38,740 nt of DNA from assembly GCA_030426325.1 (NCBI GenBank), contig JAUHYO010000002.1, positions 1 to 38,740 of the forward strand, written 5' to 3'. The position numbers and the translations under genes were made by a program. The notes beneath the pieces are model-generated. The model did not search any database, was not told where the DNA came from, and saw only the letters and a program-made list of their open reading frames with translations. This DNA is from Gammaproteobacteria bacterium (lineage in GTDB: Bacteria > Pseudomonadota > Gammaproteobacteria > Steroidobacterales > Woeseiaceae). Positions 17,489-27,099 of this stretch are shown in pieces. Position 1 is the stretch's first letter, and each line of letters opens with the position of its first letter.

Positions 17489-20101
17489 CTAGAAGATGGG
17501 TTCGCTGTCTTCTTCGTCTTCTTCATCACCGAGTGGACGATTCGAATCGATGCCGGCCGCGTTGTTGAATGGATCGGCAATTTCCTCGAGTCGTTCGCAA
17601 TCCGGGACGTTGCCGGCCCGAAACACCTCGAACATCGTGTTCGTCTGGCCTGCCCGGGCGGGGCAGCCGGTTTCCCTGTCTATTTTGACCGTGACGATAC
17701 CTTCAGGCATCGGCATTTGGTGTTCGGGTGCACCCGCCAGTGCGATGCGCATGAAGTCGACCCAGATTGGCAGTGCGGTGCGCGAGCCTTCCTCACGCGG
17801 CCCCAGCGGCAGATCGTCGTCATAGCCGACCCAGACAACTGCCGCGATGTCGGCGTTGAATCCGCCGAACCAGGCGTCGCGACGATCATTCGAGGTACCG
17901 GTCTTACCGGAGAGGTCGCGGCGGCCGAGTTCGCGTCCCGCTCTTGCGCCGGTGCCACGCACAACCACATCGCGCATCATGTCCTGGATCAGGAACGCGT
18001 TCTGCGGCGTTATTGCCTGAGGTGCAAGGTTTACGTCCTTGAAAAGCTCGGGCGCTGCTGTCGCGTCCGGCCGGTAAGTTTCAACAACCGCCGCCATTTG
18101 TTCCAGCAAGAACTCGGTGTCTTCGGGTTCCTCGGAATCGGTATCCTGCACCATAGCGGCCGTCGCGTCCGGTTCGCACTCGTCGCAGGCAACGGCAGGC
18201 GTCGCACGGAACAGGGGTTCACCAGTCGAATCAAAAATCGAGTCGATGATGTAGGGCTTAATCGCCCGACCGCCATTCGCCAGGATCGCGTAAGCCTGCG
18301 CCATATCCAGCGGTGATGCCTGGCCGCCACCGAGGGCGAGCGAGCCGTTTCGAATCAGGGTTGCGTCGCTGAAGCCGAATTTTTCGAGATGACGGACCGC
18401 GTTGCCAACGCCGGTTTCAAACAACAGCAAACGCACCGAGACCAGGTTCATCGACTTGACGAGCGCCTCGCGCATGCGAGTCGGACCGTAGAATCGACCG
18501 CTGTAGTTGATGGGACGCCAGATCGCTTCGAGTTCCGACGAACTGATGACGACCGGTGCGTCGAGAACCACGGTTGCCGGCGTATTTCCGTGTTCGAGCG
18601 CAGCGGAATAAATAAAGGGTTTGAATGCCGAGCCGGGCTGCCGGTAGGCCTGACGCGCCCGGTTGAATTTGCTGACTGTGTAATCGAAGCCGCCGGTCAG
18701 CGCCGTCACTGCACCGTCGTAAGGGTCTATGGAGACAACGGCGGACTGCGCATCCGGCACCTGGGCCAGCGCCCAGCTGTTGTCGGCCGTCGGCATGACG
18801 TAAATCACGTCGCCGACCGCCACGACTTCGGCCGCAGTCTTTGGCGCCGGCCCGAAGCTTTCGCGGTCGATGAACGGATTGGCCCACCGCAGCCCGCGCC
18901 ATGGAATCAGTGCGGTTGTCCTGTCGCGGAACAGGATTCGAGCTTCGTTGCGGTCGGTCACCTCGATAACCAGCGCGAAGGACAGGCCGCCGGGCGCATA
19001 ACGATCGAGCGGCTGGAGCAGCTCCTCGGGCCACTGGTCGACCGGCAGGGCCAGTATCTCGTCGCTGAGTTCCACCTGGCCGTCCGGACCCTTGTAGCCA
19101 CGCCGCCGCGTGAACTCAAGCAAGCCATTGCGAAGGGCGTAGTTGGCCGCTTCCTGCATGCGGGAATCCAGCGTCGTCACCACCTGGTAACCGGCTGTGT
19201 AGCTTTCCTCGCCGTAGCGCTCAAGCATTTGACTGCGCACCATTTCGGCTATGTATGGGGCGTTCAGTTCAATTGCGGCGCCGTGAAGCCGGGACTCCAT
19301 CGGGTAGGCCATCGCCTCGTCATACTCGGCTTTACTGATATAGCCAAGGTCGCGCATGCGGCCGAGGACGTAACCGCGACGAACCCTGGCGCTGTCCGGA
19401 TTGGATACCGGGTTGTAACGCGACGGTGCCGGGAGCACGCCGGCGAGTGTCGCCGCCTCGGCAATATTGATCTTGCCCAGGTCCTTGTTAAAGAATGCTT
19501 GCGCAGACGCCGCAACACCATAGGCACGCTGGCCGAAAAACATCTTGTTGAGGAACAGCGCCATGATCTGTTCCTTGGTAAATTCCTGCTCGATCTTGAT
19601 GGCGAGGAACGCCTCGGTCAGCTTGCGCTTCAGGGTCTGCTCGCGTGTCAGGAAATAGTCCCGCGCAAGTTGCTGCGTCAGTGTACTGCCGCCGCCACCC
19701 GAGGCGTTGCCCGTTCGCAAAAGGCGCGAAAAAGCGCGCAGTACGCCCCGGTAGTCGATTCCCGGGTGTTCAAAGAACCGCCGGTCCTCGGCCGCGATGA
19801 AGGCCTGTACCACGTGGGGTGGGACGTCCTCATAGGTCACCGGGATGCGCTTGCGCTCACCGATTTCACTGATCAGGTAGCCGTCGCGGCTGAAAATCCT
19901 GAGTGGCACCTCGAGGCGGATGTCGCGGATAGTCTCGGCCGATTGCAGGCTGGGCTGCACATAATAATAGGCGCCAATAGCGCCGGCGACGGCCCCAATG
20001 GTGCCAATGACACCCATTACGAGCAAAACCAGCCCGGTACGGGCCAGTCTTCGTCGTCGAATGTGACGTGGTTTCGCTTTTTTTGGCGGAGGATTATGCA
20101 T
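17489..20101 (-). CDS. mrcA: Penicillin-binding protein 1A (bifunctional class A PBP)
   Basis: 870-residue inner-membrane enzyme that polymerises and cross-links peptidoglycan. A basic cytoplasmic start is followed by one membrane helix (about 21-47). The GT51 glycosyltransferase domain has AAEDRRFFEHPGIDYRG with catalytic Glu105, GGGGSTLTQQLARD and KRKLTEAFLAIKIEQ. The transpeptidase domain has SAFK (Ser491), SMN (550-552) and KTG (733-735), all intact. An OB-like insert lies between the two domains, and an acidic segment near residues 640-665 (DTDSEEPEDTEF) is a variable insertion. The C-terminus is also acidic (DEEDEEDSEP). It is divergent from pilM, a conserved gammaproteobacterial arrangement. 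The ATG 20101 lacks a strong ribosome-binding site. Confidence 0.97.
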   Translation of the reverse strand: MHNPPPKKAKPRHIRRRRLARTGLVLLVMGVIGTIGAVAGAIGAYYYVQPSLQSAETIRDIRLEVPLRIFSRDGYLISEIGERKRIPVTYEDVPPHVVQAFIAAEDRRFFEHPGIDYRGVLRAFSRLLRTGNASGGGGSTLTQQLARDYFLTREQTLKRKLTEAFLAIKIEQEFTKEQIMALFLNKMFFGQRAYGVAASAQAFFNKDLGKINIAEAATLAGVLPAPSRYNPVSNPDSARVRRGYVLGRMRDLGYISKAEYDEAMAYPMESRLHGAAIELNAPYIAEMVRSQMLERYGEESYTAGYQVVTTLDSRMQEAANYALRNGLLEFTRRRGYKGPDGQVELSDEILALPVDQWPEELLQPLDRYAPGGLSFALVIEVTDRNEARILFRDRTTALIPWRGLRWANPFIDRESFGPAPKTAAEVVAVGDVIYVMPTADNSWALAQVPDAQSAVVSIDPYDGAVTALTGGFDYTVSKFNRARQAYRQPGSAFKPFIYSAALEHGNTPATVVLDAPVVISSSELEAIWRPINYSGRFYGPTRMREALVKSMNLVSVRLLLFETGVGNAVRHLEKFGFSDATLIRNGSLALGGGQASPLDMAQAYAILANGGRAIKPYIIDSIFDSTGEPLFRATPAVACDECEPDATAAMVQDTDSEEPEDTEFLLEQMAAVVETYRPDATAAPELFKDVNLAPQAITPQNAFLIQDMMRDVVVRGTGARAGRELGRRDLSGKTGTSNDRRDAWFGGFNADIAAVVWVGYDDDLPLGPREEGSRTALPIWVDFMRIALAGAPEHQMPMPEGIVTVKIDRETGCPARAGQTNTMFEVFRAGNVPDCERLEEIADPFNNAAGIDSNRPLGDEEDEEDSEPIF

Positions 20102-20459
20102 AGTTACGGGCGTTTTCAGCCGAACATCCCTGTTTTTGAAGGCGTTTGCTGACCTTATTAGAGGTTACCGTGGTGCTCGGCTGGTGCAAGGAATGTGGCT
20201 TTCTACGGGCAAGGGCTCGAGATGGGGCATCAGTCGGCCGATGATAGACGCCTGAACCTGAACCCTGCAATAACGAGTCTCGTGATGGGCCGACGACTGG
20301 TTCACGGAATTCGGGTAGCAAGTGGCATTACCATGGGGATATTGGGTTCGTGAACAAAGTCACGTTTTATTTAACATTTTATTGATATATAGTTAAATCG
20401 CGTTGCTAATGTCCGACCTAGAATTGACTCGCAACTTACCGACTTAGAAGGAAAAAAAC
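20102..20459. other. Divergent intergenic region between mrcA and pilM
   Basis: 358 nt carrying the 5' regions of both operons. The half next to pilM (about 20350-20410) is AT-rich and holds the best promoter match. The half next to mrcA has average composition; I see no convincing promoter, RNA gene or repeat there. A short minus-strand open frame overlapping the mrcA start has no family features. Confidence 0.7.
20382..20410 (+). promoter_or_regulatory. Sigma70-type promoter for pilMNOPQ
   Basis: TTGATA (20382-20387, 5 of 6 consensus) and GCTAAT (20405-20410, 4 of 6) are spaced by 17 nt in an AT-rich stretch. Transcription would start near 20417, about 43 nt before the pilM GTG, which has its own AAGGA ribosome-binding site at 20447-20451. 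Confidence 0.55.
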
Positions 20460-21521
20460 GTGCTTTTTGGCAATAAATCACAGCCATTGCTGGGCCTCGA
20501 CATCACGACATCGTCGGTTAAATTGATAGAGCTCTCGCAGAGTGGAAAGCGCTATCGGGTCGAGTCCTATTCAGCAGAGCCAACCCCCCCGAGTTCAGTG
20601 AATGAAAAAGCGATCGTTGACGCCAAGGCCGTCGGCGAGGCCATTCGCCGCGCGGTTAAACGCGCAGGGGCCAAGGCAACAGACGTAGCCGTCGCCATCA
20701 GTGGTGATGCGGCTATTACCAAAGTCATCCAGATGCCCTCGAGTCTTTCCGAAAGAGACCTTGAAGGGCAGGTCGAAATCCAGGCGGACCAGTACATACC
20801 GTTCCCGATGGAAGAGGTCAGCTTCGACTACGAAGTGATCGGGCCGAACGAGAAAGACCCGGAACTGATGGACGTGTTGCTCGTTGCAACACGAACCGAA
20901 AACGTCGAGCAGCGCCAGAATGCTGTCGCGGCCGCCGGTCTCCAGACGCAAATCGTGGACGTCGAGGCTTTTGCGCTTGAGAATGCCTGCCGCCTGTTGA
21001 GTCACCAGATTCCGGATGGCGGCATCGGTCAATCCGTTGCCGTGGTCGACATTGGCGCCAGCAGCACGACCTTCAGTGTGTTGCAGGACCTCAAGGTGGT
21101 CTATACCCGGGACTTTAACTTCGGCGGCCAGCAGCTGACCGAGGAAATCATGCGTACGTACGGCTTATCAATGGAAGATGCGGGACGCGCGAAGAAGCAG
21201 GGCGGCTTGCCAAGCAACTATCAACCGGAAGTACTCGAACCCTTTATTGATGACATGACACAACAGGTCAGTCGTTCGTTGCAGTTCTACCTGGCTTCAG
21301 GTGGCGGGCGTGAACAGCCTGACATGATCCTGGTTTGCGGCGGCTGCGCAAACATCCCGGGAATCGCGGACGTTATTTCGAGTCGAGTGGGAATCCCGAC
21401 TGAGGTCGGCGATCCGCTTGGACAAATGAAAATTTCTTCCAAAGCCAAATCACAGGGCGTAAACAAAGATGCGACAGCACTTCTTACTGCTTGCGGTCTT
21501 GCATTGAGGAGCTTTGACTAA
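20460..21521 (+). CDS. pilM: Type IV pilus assembly protein PilM
   Basis: Actin-like cytoplasmic ATPase-fold protein (353 residues) of the type IV pilus alignment subcomplex. It binds the cytoplasmic N-terminus of PilN and couples the inner-membrane complex to the motor. The nucleotide-binding motifs are LLGLDITTSSVKLIEL (residues 10-25) and VAVVDIGASSTTFSVL in the middle, with a C-terminal MILVCGGCANIPGIAD. The start is a GTG with AAGGA 8 nt upstream; the family start (LFGNKSQPLLGLDI) fits. Its TAA overlaps the pilN ATG by one base, so the pil genes are likely co-translated. Confidence 0.97.
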   Translation: MLFGNKSQPLLGLDITTSSVKLIELSQSGKRYRVESYSAEPTPPSSVNEKAIVDAKAVGEAIRRAVKRAGAKATDVAVAISGDAAITKVIQMPSSLSERDLEGQVEIQADQYIPFPMEEVSFDYEVIGPNEKDPELMDVLLVATRTENVEQRQNAVAAAGLQTQIVDVEAFALENACRLLSHQIPDGGIGQSVAVVDIGASSTTFSVLQDLKVVYTRDFNFGGQQLTEEIMRTYGLSMEDAGRAKKQGGLPSNYQPEVLEPFIDDMTQQVSRSLQFYLASGGGREQPDMILVCGGCANIPGIADVISSRVGIPTEVGDPLGQMKISSKAKSQGVNKDATALLTACGLALRSFD

Positions 21522-22087
21522 TGCCTAGTATTAATCTACTCCCCTGGCGCGAGGCGGAACGACAAAAGCGTCAACGAGACTTCGGCATCGCAATGGGTGC
21601 GGCAGTTCTTGCGGGCATTGCCGTTGTCATGCTCACGATGCTTTTCTATTCGCAGCTTATATCGGCGCAGGAGTCGCGTAACAATCGCCTCAAGGCAGAG
21701 ATCGCGATCCTTGAAGAAGATATCAAGGAAATCGACAGCCTGGAGCGTCAGAAGGAACGACTGCTCGCGCGAATGGAAATCATTGAACAATTGCAGAAGA
21801 GCCGGCCGGAAATCGTGCACCTGTTCGACGAGCTTGTGCGCCAGCTTCCCGAGGGTGTTTACCTGACAGGCATGAAGCAAACCGGATCGCGAGTCGAACT
21901 GCGAGGCATTGCACAGTCAAGTACGCGAGTCTCGGCACTGATGCGCCAGATCGATGCTTCTGTCTGGTTGTCGGACCCCGAAGTTGAACGGGTTGAAACC
22001 AAGCAGTCTGGAAGCTCCAGGCAATCGGAATTCGTCGTCTATGCGAAACAGGTTCGTTCGGACGCTGAACTGGAGGACGACGTATGA
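21521..22087 (+). CDS. pilN: Type IV pilus assembly protein PilN
   Basis: Inner-membrane bitopic protein of 188 residues. The cytoplasmic N-terminus contains INLLPWRE (residues 4-11), the conserved peptide that sits in PilM. One membrane helix follows at about 20-43, then a coiled coil (about 50-95, with RLKAEIAILEEDIKEIDSLE) and a periplasmic ferredoxin-like domain that pairs with PilO. Overlaps pilM by one base and pilO by 4 nt (ATGA). Confidence 0.96.
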   Translation: MPSINLLPWREAERQKRQRDFGIAMGAAVLAGIAVVMLTMLFYSQLISAQESRNNRLKAEIAILEEDIKEIDSLERQKERLLARMEIIEQLQKSRPEIVHLFDELVRQLPEGVYLTGMKQTGSRVELRGIAQSSTRVSALMRQIDASVWLSDPEVERVETKQSGSSRQSEFVVYAKQVRSDAELEDDV

Positions 22088-22683
22088 GTCTCGTAGACGA
22101 ACTCCAAAGTCTTGACGTCAACGATATTGGCCGTTGGCCGCTGGCTTTCCGCGCTGCCGTCATTGTGCTTGTGTTCATCGCTGTGGTCGGCCTTGGAATC
22201 TGGTTCACGATTATCAAGGACAAACGTCCGCAACTGTTGCGCGCCGAAGCGGATCAGCTGGCTTTGCAAACCACGTTTGAGAACAAACAGCGCAAGGCTG
22301 TCAACTACGATGCCTACAAGGCGCAGTTGGCGCAGATCGAACAGTCCTTCGGAACCATGCTGCGACAACTGCCGGGCGAAACGGAAATTCCGAGCCTGAT
22401 TGTCGACATTTCGCAGACGGGTCTTGCGGCTGGACTCCAGGAGAAGCTCTTCGTACCGCAAGCTGAAATTCCAAAGGAATTCTACGCGGAAAAGCCAATC
22501 CAGATTCGCCTCACCGGCAGCTATCATGAGATCGGTAATTTCGTCAGCGGTATCGCTGCATTGCCGCGAATCGTAACGCTGCACAATATTACGATTACGC
22601 CGGAAACGACCGACGCCTACGACGTGCTGAGCATGGAGGTGACCGCTCAGACCTACCGTTATCTCGATGAGGAGGCCAACTAA
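22084..22683 (+). CDS. pilO: Type IV pilus assembly protein PilO
   Basis: 199-residue partner of PilN in the alignment subcomplex. It has a short cytoplasmic N-terminus, one membrane helix at about 23-44 (AAVIVLVFIAVVGLGIWFTI), a coiled-coil stretch (RAEADQLALQTTFENKQRKA) and a C-terminal periplasmic domain with FGTMLRQLPGETEIPSLIVDISQ, a recognisable PilO segment. The ATG overlaps the pilN stop by 4 nt, and the TAA shares a base with the pilP ATG. Confidence 0.96.
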   Translation: MSLVDELQSLDVNDIGRWPLAFRAAVIVLVFIAVVGLGIWFTIIKDKRPQLLRAEADQLALQTTFENKQRKAVNYDAYKAQLAQIEQSFGTMLRQLPGETEIPSLIVDISQTGLAAGLQEKLFVPQAEIPKEFYAEKPIQIRLTGSYHEIGNFVSGIAALPRIVTLHNITITPETTDAYDVLSMEVTAQTYRYLDEEAN

Positions 22684-23207
22684 TGAGCACTTCTCAATCA
22701 CTCAGAAACGGATTGTTGCTGGCGCTGCTCGGGCTTGGCCTTTCGGCCTGCGGTGGTGGCGGTGACGACCTCGACAAATACATCAACGAAGTCAAGGCGC
22801 GCCCTGGCGGTCGCATTGAACCGTTGCCGGAAATTACGCCTTACGAAGTCTTCAGTTATGTTGCGGACGTTCAGGGCCTGCGCTCACCATTTCGACCCGA
22901 TACGCCCCAGGCCGGCGGCAAGGGCGGTGGCCCGAGGCCGGACGTTGAGCGCAGTCGCGAATACCTTGAGAGCTTTCCGCTCGATACCCTGAGTATGGTG
23001 GGCACGCTGCACATTGGCGAGACGATGTACGGCCTGGTACAAACTTCAGACGGTCTGATTCACCGTGTCACTCCCGGCAACTACATGGGCCAGAATGACG
23101 GACGAATTACGGAAATTTCTGAATCGGAAATCGGCTTGGTAGAGATTATTTCTGATGGTATTGGCGGCTATATCGAAAGAGACGCCGCGGTTGGTCTTTC
23201 AGACTGA
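22683..23207 (+). CDS. pilP: Type IV pilus lipoprotein PilP
   Basis: 174-residue lipoprotein that links the PilMNO complex to the PilQ secretin. A signal peptide ends in the lipobox LSAC (Cys23), followed by a Gly-rich spacer. The linker RIEPLPEITPYEVFSYVADVQGLRSPF is the conserved PilP region that binds PilN/PilO. The C-terminal HR-like beta domain contains LDTLSMVGTLHIGETMYGLVQTSDG. Followed after 28 nt by pilQ. Confidence 0.96.
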   Translation: MSTSQSLRNGLLLALLGLGLSACGGGGDDLDKYINEVKARPGGRIEPLPEITPYEVFSYVADVQGLRSPFRPDTPQAGGKGGGPRPDVERSREYLESFPLDTLSMVGTLHIGETMYGLVQTSDGLIHRVTPGNYMGQNDGRITEISESEIGLVEIISDGIGGYIERDAAVGLSD

Positions 23208-23235
23208 CACCTGCATGGAACTGGGAGTTATAGGA

Positions 23236-25416
23236 ATGATGTTCAAATTCAAACCGACAGCCGGACGCCGTAATCCGACGTTAAAAATGGCTGTACTGGC
23301 ACAAGCGGCGCTGCTGCTTTTCTGGGGCGCGGCTGCTAGCGCACAGGAAGGTAACCGGCTGCAGGATATTCAGGTTCAAAGTCTGCCCGGCCAGCGCGTC
23401 GAGCTGAAGCTCATCATGAGCGACACGGCACCTGAGCCGCTTGCCTTTACCATTGAAAATCCGGCGCGCATTGCGCTCGATTTGCCCGATACGGCATTGG
23501 GCCTGAGCTCGCGTCGTCGCGACGTTAACTTAGGGCCACTGAACACGGTGCTGACCGCCGAGGCCAACGGCCGAACACGTGTCGTCCTGAATCTTGGTTC
23601 CATGGTTCAGTACCAGACGATGCGCAGCGGCAACACGGTAACCGTAATTCTAGGTGACGGAGATGACTACAGCGCTGGTTCCACCCAGTTCGCCAGCGCC
23701 GCAGCCACAAGCAACCGTTCCTATGCGGCACCGGGTGTCCGATCGATTTCAAGCGTCGACTTCCGTCGCACGCGTGATGGTGGTGGCCGGGTTGTTGTCA
23801 ACCTGACTGACCCATCCACGCCGGTTGATATTCGCCAGGAAGGTGGGCGTGTCGTTGCAGTATTCAAAGACACCAGTCTGCCGGCTGAATTGATGCGCCG
23901 TCTGGATGTAATGGACTTCGCTACACCGGTGACAACAGTTGATACATTGCGCACCAATCTTGATACGCGCATCGTAATTTCTGCCGACGGCAAGTACGAG
24001 CAACTCGCTTACCAGTCCGACAACGAATTCACGATTGAAATCAATCCCGCGCCGGAAACAACGGACGCAGAGTCCAGCCTGTTCTCGGCAACCAAGGAAT
24101 ACGAAGGCCAGCGCCTGACGCTGAACTTCCAGGACATCGAGACACGCGCGGTTCTGCAGTTGCTTGCTGAAACTTCAGGCAAGAACATCGTGGTATCCGA
24201 CACGGTTCAGGGCAACGTGACACTGCGTCTGCGCAACGTTCCCTGGGACCAGGCACTGGACATTGTGATGACAACGAAGGGCCTGGACATGCGCCAGAAC
24301 GGCAATGTCATCATGGTTGCACCGGCTGAAGAAATTGCGGCCCGCGAAACCGCGGATCTTGAGGCACAGCTGGCTATCCGCGAGCTTGAGCCGACCTATT
24401 CCGAGTTTTTGCAGGTGAATTATGCGAAGGCATCGGACCTGGCTACGCTGATCACCGGTGGTGCAGGCAACAAGAGCATGCTGTCGGAACGCGGCAGCCT
24501 GGGTGTTGACGAGCGTACTAACACGCTGCTCGTGCAAGATACCGCAGAGCGCCTGCAGATCGTCCGTCGCATGGTTCGAACGCTCGACGTGCCAATCAAG
24601 CAGGTCTTGATCGAGTCGCGCATTGTTGTCGTTAACGATGACTTCAGCCGTGACCTTGGTGTCCGACTGGGCGTTACAACCAACAATATCGGCCCTCGCG
24701 ACCTGCTCGTGACATCCGGTACCGGAACTGGCGCCAACAACTTCGCGGATTCGATTGCTGAAGCATTCAACGATCCGACCGGAGGGACGCCGATCGAATT
24801 CCCGGCGCAGAACGAGCGCTACAATGTCAACGTTCCGATTGCAGACGCAGCCGGCCGATTCTCTCTGGCGCTCATCAAGAGCGACATTCTGGTCGACCTG
24901 GAGTTGTCCGCGCTGGAAGCTGAAGGACGTGGCGAAATCGTGTCGACACCGCGCGTAATTACGGCGAATCAGAGCGAAGCGACGATCAAGCAGGGTGTGG
25001 AGATTCCGTACCAGCAATCGGCGTCCTCGGGTGCCACGACCATTCAGTTCAAGGAAGCGGTTCTTGAGCTGGTCGTAACGCCTCAAATTACGCCGGACAA
25101 CAACATCATTATGGATCTTCGCGTCAGCAAGGATAACGTTGGCGAGATCATCTCGACCGGCGGCTTCGGCGGAACGGTGCCGAGTATCGATACTCGATCC
25201 GTCGAAACCCAGGTGCTTGTCGCCGACGGCCAAACGGTTGTTCTCGGCGGTATCTACGAGACAGAGCGTCGCGAGACCATCAACAAGGTGCCGTTCCTCG
25301 GTGATATCCCCGTTGTTGGCGCGATGTTCCGCAGCAAGCAACGGCTCGACAACAAGGCCGAGTTGCTGATCTTCGTGACACCGCGCATCCTTGAGGAAGG
25401 CGCAAGCGTTTACTAG
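23236..25416 (+). CDS. pilQ: Type IV pilus secretin PilQ
   Basis: Outer-membrane secretin (726 residues) through which the pilus passes. The signal peptide runs to about AAASA/Q (36/37). Two AMIN domains, which bind peptidoglycan, lie at about 40-145 and 170-275. An STN/N0 domain follows (LNFQDIETRAVLQLLAETSG), then an N1/NolW domain and the C-terminal secretin domain, ending with TQVLVADGQTVVLGGIYE and VPFLGDIPVVGAMFRS. I chose the ATG at 23236 (or 23239), with GGGAG 8 nt upstream; the frame is open further upstream but lies inside the pilP end. An intrinsic terminator follows at 25441. Confidence 0.97.
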   Translation: MMFKFKPTAGRRNPTLKMAVLAQAALLLFWGAAASAQEGNRLQDIQVQSLPGQRVELKLIMSDTAPEPLAFTIENPARIALDLPDTALGLSSRRRDVNLGPLNTVLTAEANGRTRVVLNLGSMVQYQTMRSGNTVTVILGDGDDYSAGSTQFASAAATSNRSYAAPGVRSISSVDFRRTRDGGGRVVVNLTDPSTPVDIRQEGGRVVAVFKDTSLPAELMRRLDVMDFATPVTTVDTLRTNLDTRIVISADGKYEQLAYQSDNEFTIEINPAPETTDAESSLFSATKEYEGQRLTLNFQDIETRAVLQLLAETSGKNIVVSDTVQGNVTLRLRNVPWDQALDIVMTTKGLDMRQNGNVIMVAPAEEIAARETADLEAQLAIRELEPTYSEFLQVNYAKASDLATLITGGAGNKSMLSERGSLGVDERTNTLLVQDTAERLQIVRRMVRTLDVPIKQVLIESRIVVVNDDFSRDLGVRLGVTTNNIGPRDLLVTSGTGTGANNFADSIAEAFNDPTGGTPIEFPAQNERYNVNVPIADAAGRFSLALIKSDILVDLELSALEAEGRGEIVSTPRVITANQSEATIKQGVEIPYQQSASSGATTIQFKEAVLELVVTPQITPDNNIIMDLRVSKDNVGEIISTGGFGGTVPSIDTRSVETQVLVADGQTVVLGGIYETERRETINKVPFLGDIPVVGAMFRSKQRLDNKAELLIFVTPRILEEGASVY

Positions 25417-25440
25417 GCGGTCAACCCTCAAATAAACTGC

Positions 25441-25470
25441 AAAGCCAACCTTCGGGTTGGCTTTCTTTTA
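25441..25470 (+). terminator. Intrinsic terminator of the pil operon
   Basis: AAAGCCAACC (25441-25450) pairs perfectly with GGTTGGCTTT (25455-25464) across a TTCG tetraloop, and is followed by CTTTTA. The stem itself supplies part of the U-rich tail. It sits 24 nt after the pilQ stop and before aroK. Confidence 0.9.
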
Positions 25471-25486
25471 TCAGGCAACTTCATTC

Positions 25487-25999
25487 ATGAGGCATCCAAG
25501 GAACATTTTTCTTGTCGGACCCATGGGTGCGGGAAAATCGGCGGTCGGACGCTACCTGGCCCGCTCCCTGCACCTCGCGTTTGTTGACAGCGATGATGAA
25601 ATCGAATCGCGTACCGGTGTGGACATTCCCTTTATTTTCGAGAAAGAGGGGGAACCGGGTTTCCGCAAACGCGAAGCGGTCGTCATTGACGACCTCAGCA
25701 AGATGGATGGCGTCGTGCTGGCGACCGGCGGCGGTGCGATCCTGGATCCGGACAGCCGCAGCCGGCTGGGTGGCCGTGGTTTCGTCGTTTACCTGTTTAC
25801 CAGCGTTGATCAACAGGTCACAAGGACAGAGCGCGGGCGTGAACGTCCGCTGCTTGGAAATGGCGATCCGCGAAAGACTCTGACGGCATTGCTGGAAATC
25901 CGAGACCCGCTGTACCGTGAAATCGCCGATATCGTTGTCGAAACCGACGGGCGCAAGGTGAAGTCAGTCGCCAACGAAATTATCGAACAGGTGTCCTGA
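25487..25999 (+). CDS. aroK: Shikimate kinase
   Basis: Phosphorylates shikimate at the 3-hydroxyl in the chorismate pathway. 170 residues from ATG 25487, which matches AroK length; the open frame upstream begins inside the terminator stem and is not used. Walker A is GPMGAGKS (11-18, Lys17). DSDDEIE (34-39) carries the shikimate-binding Asp, EPGFRKRE the conserved Arg and LATGGGAI the glycine motif. RGRERPLL belongs to the lid. It is followed by aroB after 29 nt, the usual aroK-aroB pairing, here downstream of pilQ as in many gammaproteobacteria. Confidence 0.97.
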   Translation: MRHPRNIFLVGPMGAGKSAVGRYLARSLHLAFVDSDDEIESRTGVDIPFIFEKEGEPGFRKREAVVIDDLSKMDGVVLATGGGAILDPDSRSRLGGRGFVVYLFTSVDQQVTRTERGRERPLLGNGDPRKTLTALLEIRDPLYREIADIVVETDGRKVKSVANEIIEQVS

Positions 26000-26028
26000 T
26001 CTCTGCTGCATTGATGTAGTCTTCCGTC

Positions 26029-27099
26029 ATGACCACGCACGCCAGTCTCACCGTCAATCTCAATGACCGCAGCTACCCGATTATCATCGGCAGCGGGCTG
26101 CTCGGTGGGGGCTACGACCTGGCCGCGACCATCCACGGGCCCGATTGCCTCGTCGTGAGCAACACCACAGTTGCACCGCTTTACCTGGACAAACTCAAGG
26201 CCAATCTGGGCGACAAACAGGTCGGCAGCATCGAGCTTCCCGATGGAGAAGCGCACAAAACCATCGTGACCTTGCAAACGATACTGGACCGTCTGGCTGA
26301 GAGTGGGGCCGGTCGCGACACGACGGTCATCGCACTGGGCGGCGGCGTTGTCGGCGATATCGCCGGATTTGCTGCGGCCTGCTATATGCGCGGCGTCGCT
26401 TTTATCCAGGTTCCGACCACGCTGCTGGCCCAGGTCGATTCGTCAGTTGGCGGAAAAACCGGGGTGAACCACCCGCGCGGCAAGAATCTTGTCGGTGCGT
26501 TTCACCAGCCCAAAGCGGTCCTGATCGATACCGGTACGCTGGCGACACTGCCGGAGAGGGAGCTGAAGGCCGGACTGGCAGAAGTTATCAAGCACGGCGC
26601 CATATGCGACATCGAGTTTTTTGCGTGGCTCGAGGAGCACATGCAGGCCTTATTGCAAAAAGACCCGGCTGCACTGGCTCATGCCATTCAGCGGTCCTGT
26701 GAAATCAAGGCGGCCGTTGTCGCCGAGGATGAGCACGAGGCCGGGCGGCGCGCAATCCTGAATTTCGGGCACACCTTCGGCCACGCGATCGAGCGCTGCG
26801 AGGGCTATGGCGCATGGCTGCATGGCGAGGCCGTCGCTGCCGGCATGATAATGGCGGCGCGCTTGAGCGGCATTAAGGACGCTGATGTTGAAAGACTGCG
26901 GGCGCTGATCGCGCAAGCGGGTTTGCCGACGGCACCACCTTCGATCTCCCCCGGTGCCTGGATGGAGGCGATGGGCATGGACAAAAAAGTCCAGCAGGGA
27001 AAGCTTCGGTTTGTGCTGCTGCGTGAACTCGGCGATGCTCATGTCGGCACTGCCTACGAAAGCGAGCGCTTGCAGCAGATTGTCGGCGCCAGATCCTGA
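26029..27099 (+). CDS. aroB: 3-dehydroquinate synthase
   Basis: NAD- and metal-dependent enzyme (356 residues) that converts DAHP to 3-dehydroquinate, the second step of aromatic biosynthesis. Diagnostic segments: LPDGEAHKT, ALGGGVVGDIAGFAAACYMRGV (NAD binding), PTTLLAQVDSSVGGKTGVNH and the metal-ligand histidine region NFGHTFGHAIE with LHGEAVAAGM. The stop shares one base with the dgt ATG, suggesting coupled translation. Confidence 0.98.
   Translation: MTTHASLTVNLNDRSYPIIIGSGLLGGGYDLAATIHGPDCLVVSNTTVAPLYLDKLKANLGDKQVGSIELPDGEAHKTIVTLQTILDRLAESGAGRDTTVIALGGGVVGDIAGFAAACYMRGVAFIQVPTTLLAQVDSSVGGKTGVNHPRGKNLVGAFHQPKAVLIDTGTLATLPERELKAGLAEVIKHGAICDIEFFAWLEEHMQALLQKDPAALAHAIQRSCEIKAAVVAEDEHEAGRRAILNFGHTFGHAIERCEGYGAWLHGEAVAAGMIMAARLSGIKDADVERLRALIAQAGLPTAPPSISPGAWMEAMGMDKKVQQGKLRFVLLRELGDAHVGTAYESERLQQIVGARS

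Noticed and set aside
18389-20152. 587-codon plus-strand open frame opposite mrcA
   Set aside because: It is the antisense shadow of a complete PBP1A gene with all catalytic motifs; its translation is rich in Arg and His and shows no family features.
20094-20321. 75-codon minus-strand frame upstream of and overlapping the mrcA start
   Set aside because: No family motif, no good ribosome-binding site and it occupies the promoter region of mrcA.
24175-25431. 418-codon minus-strand open frame opposite pilQ
   Set aside because: It lies wholly opposite the secretin domain of PilQ and shows no recognisable motif; long antisense frames are expected in GC-rich genes.
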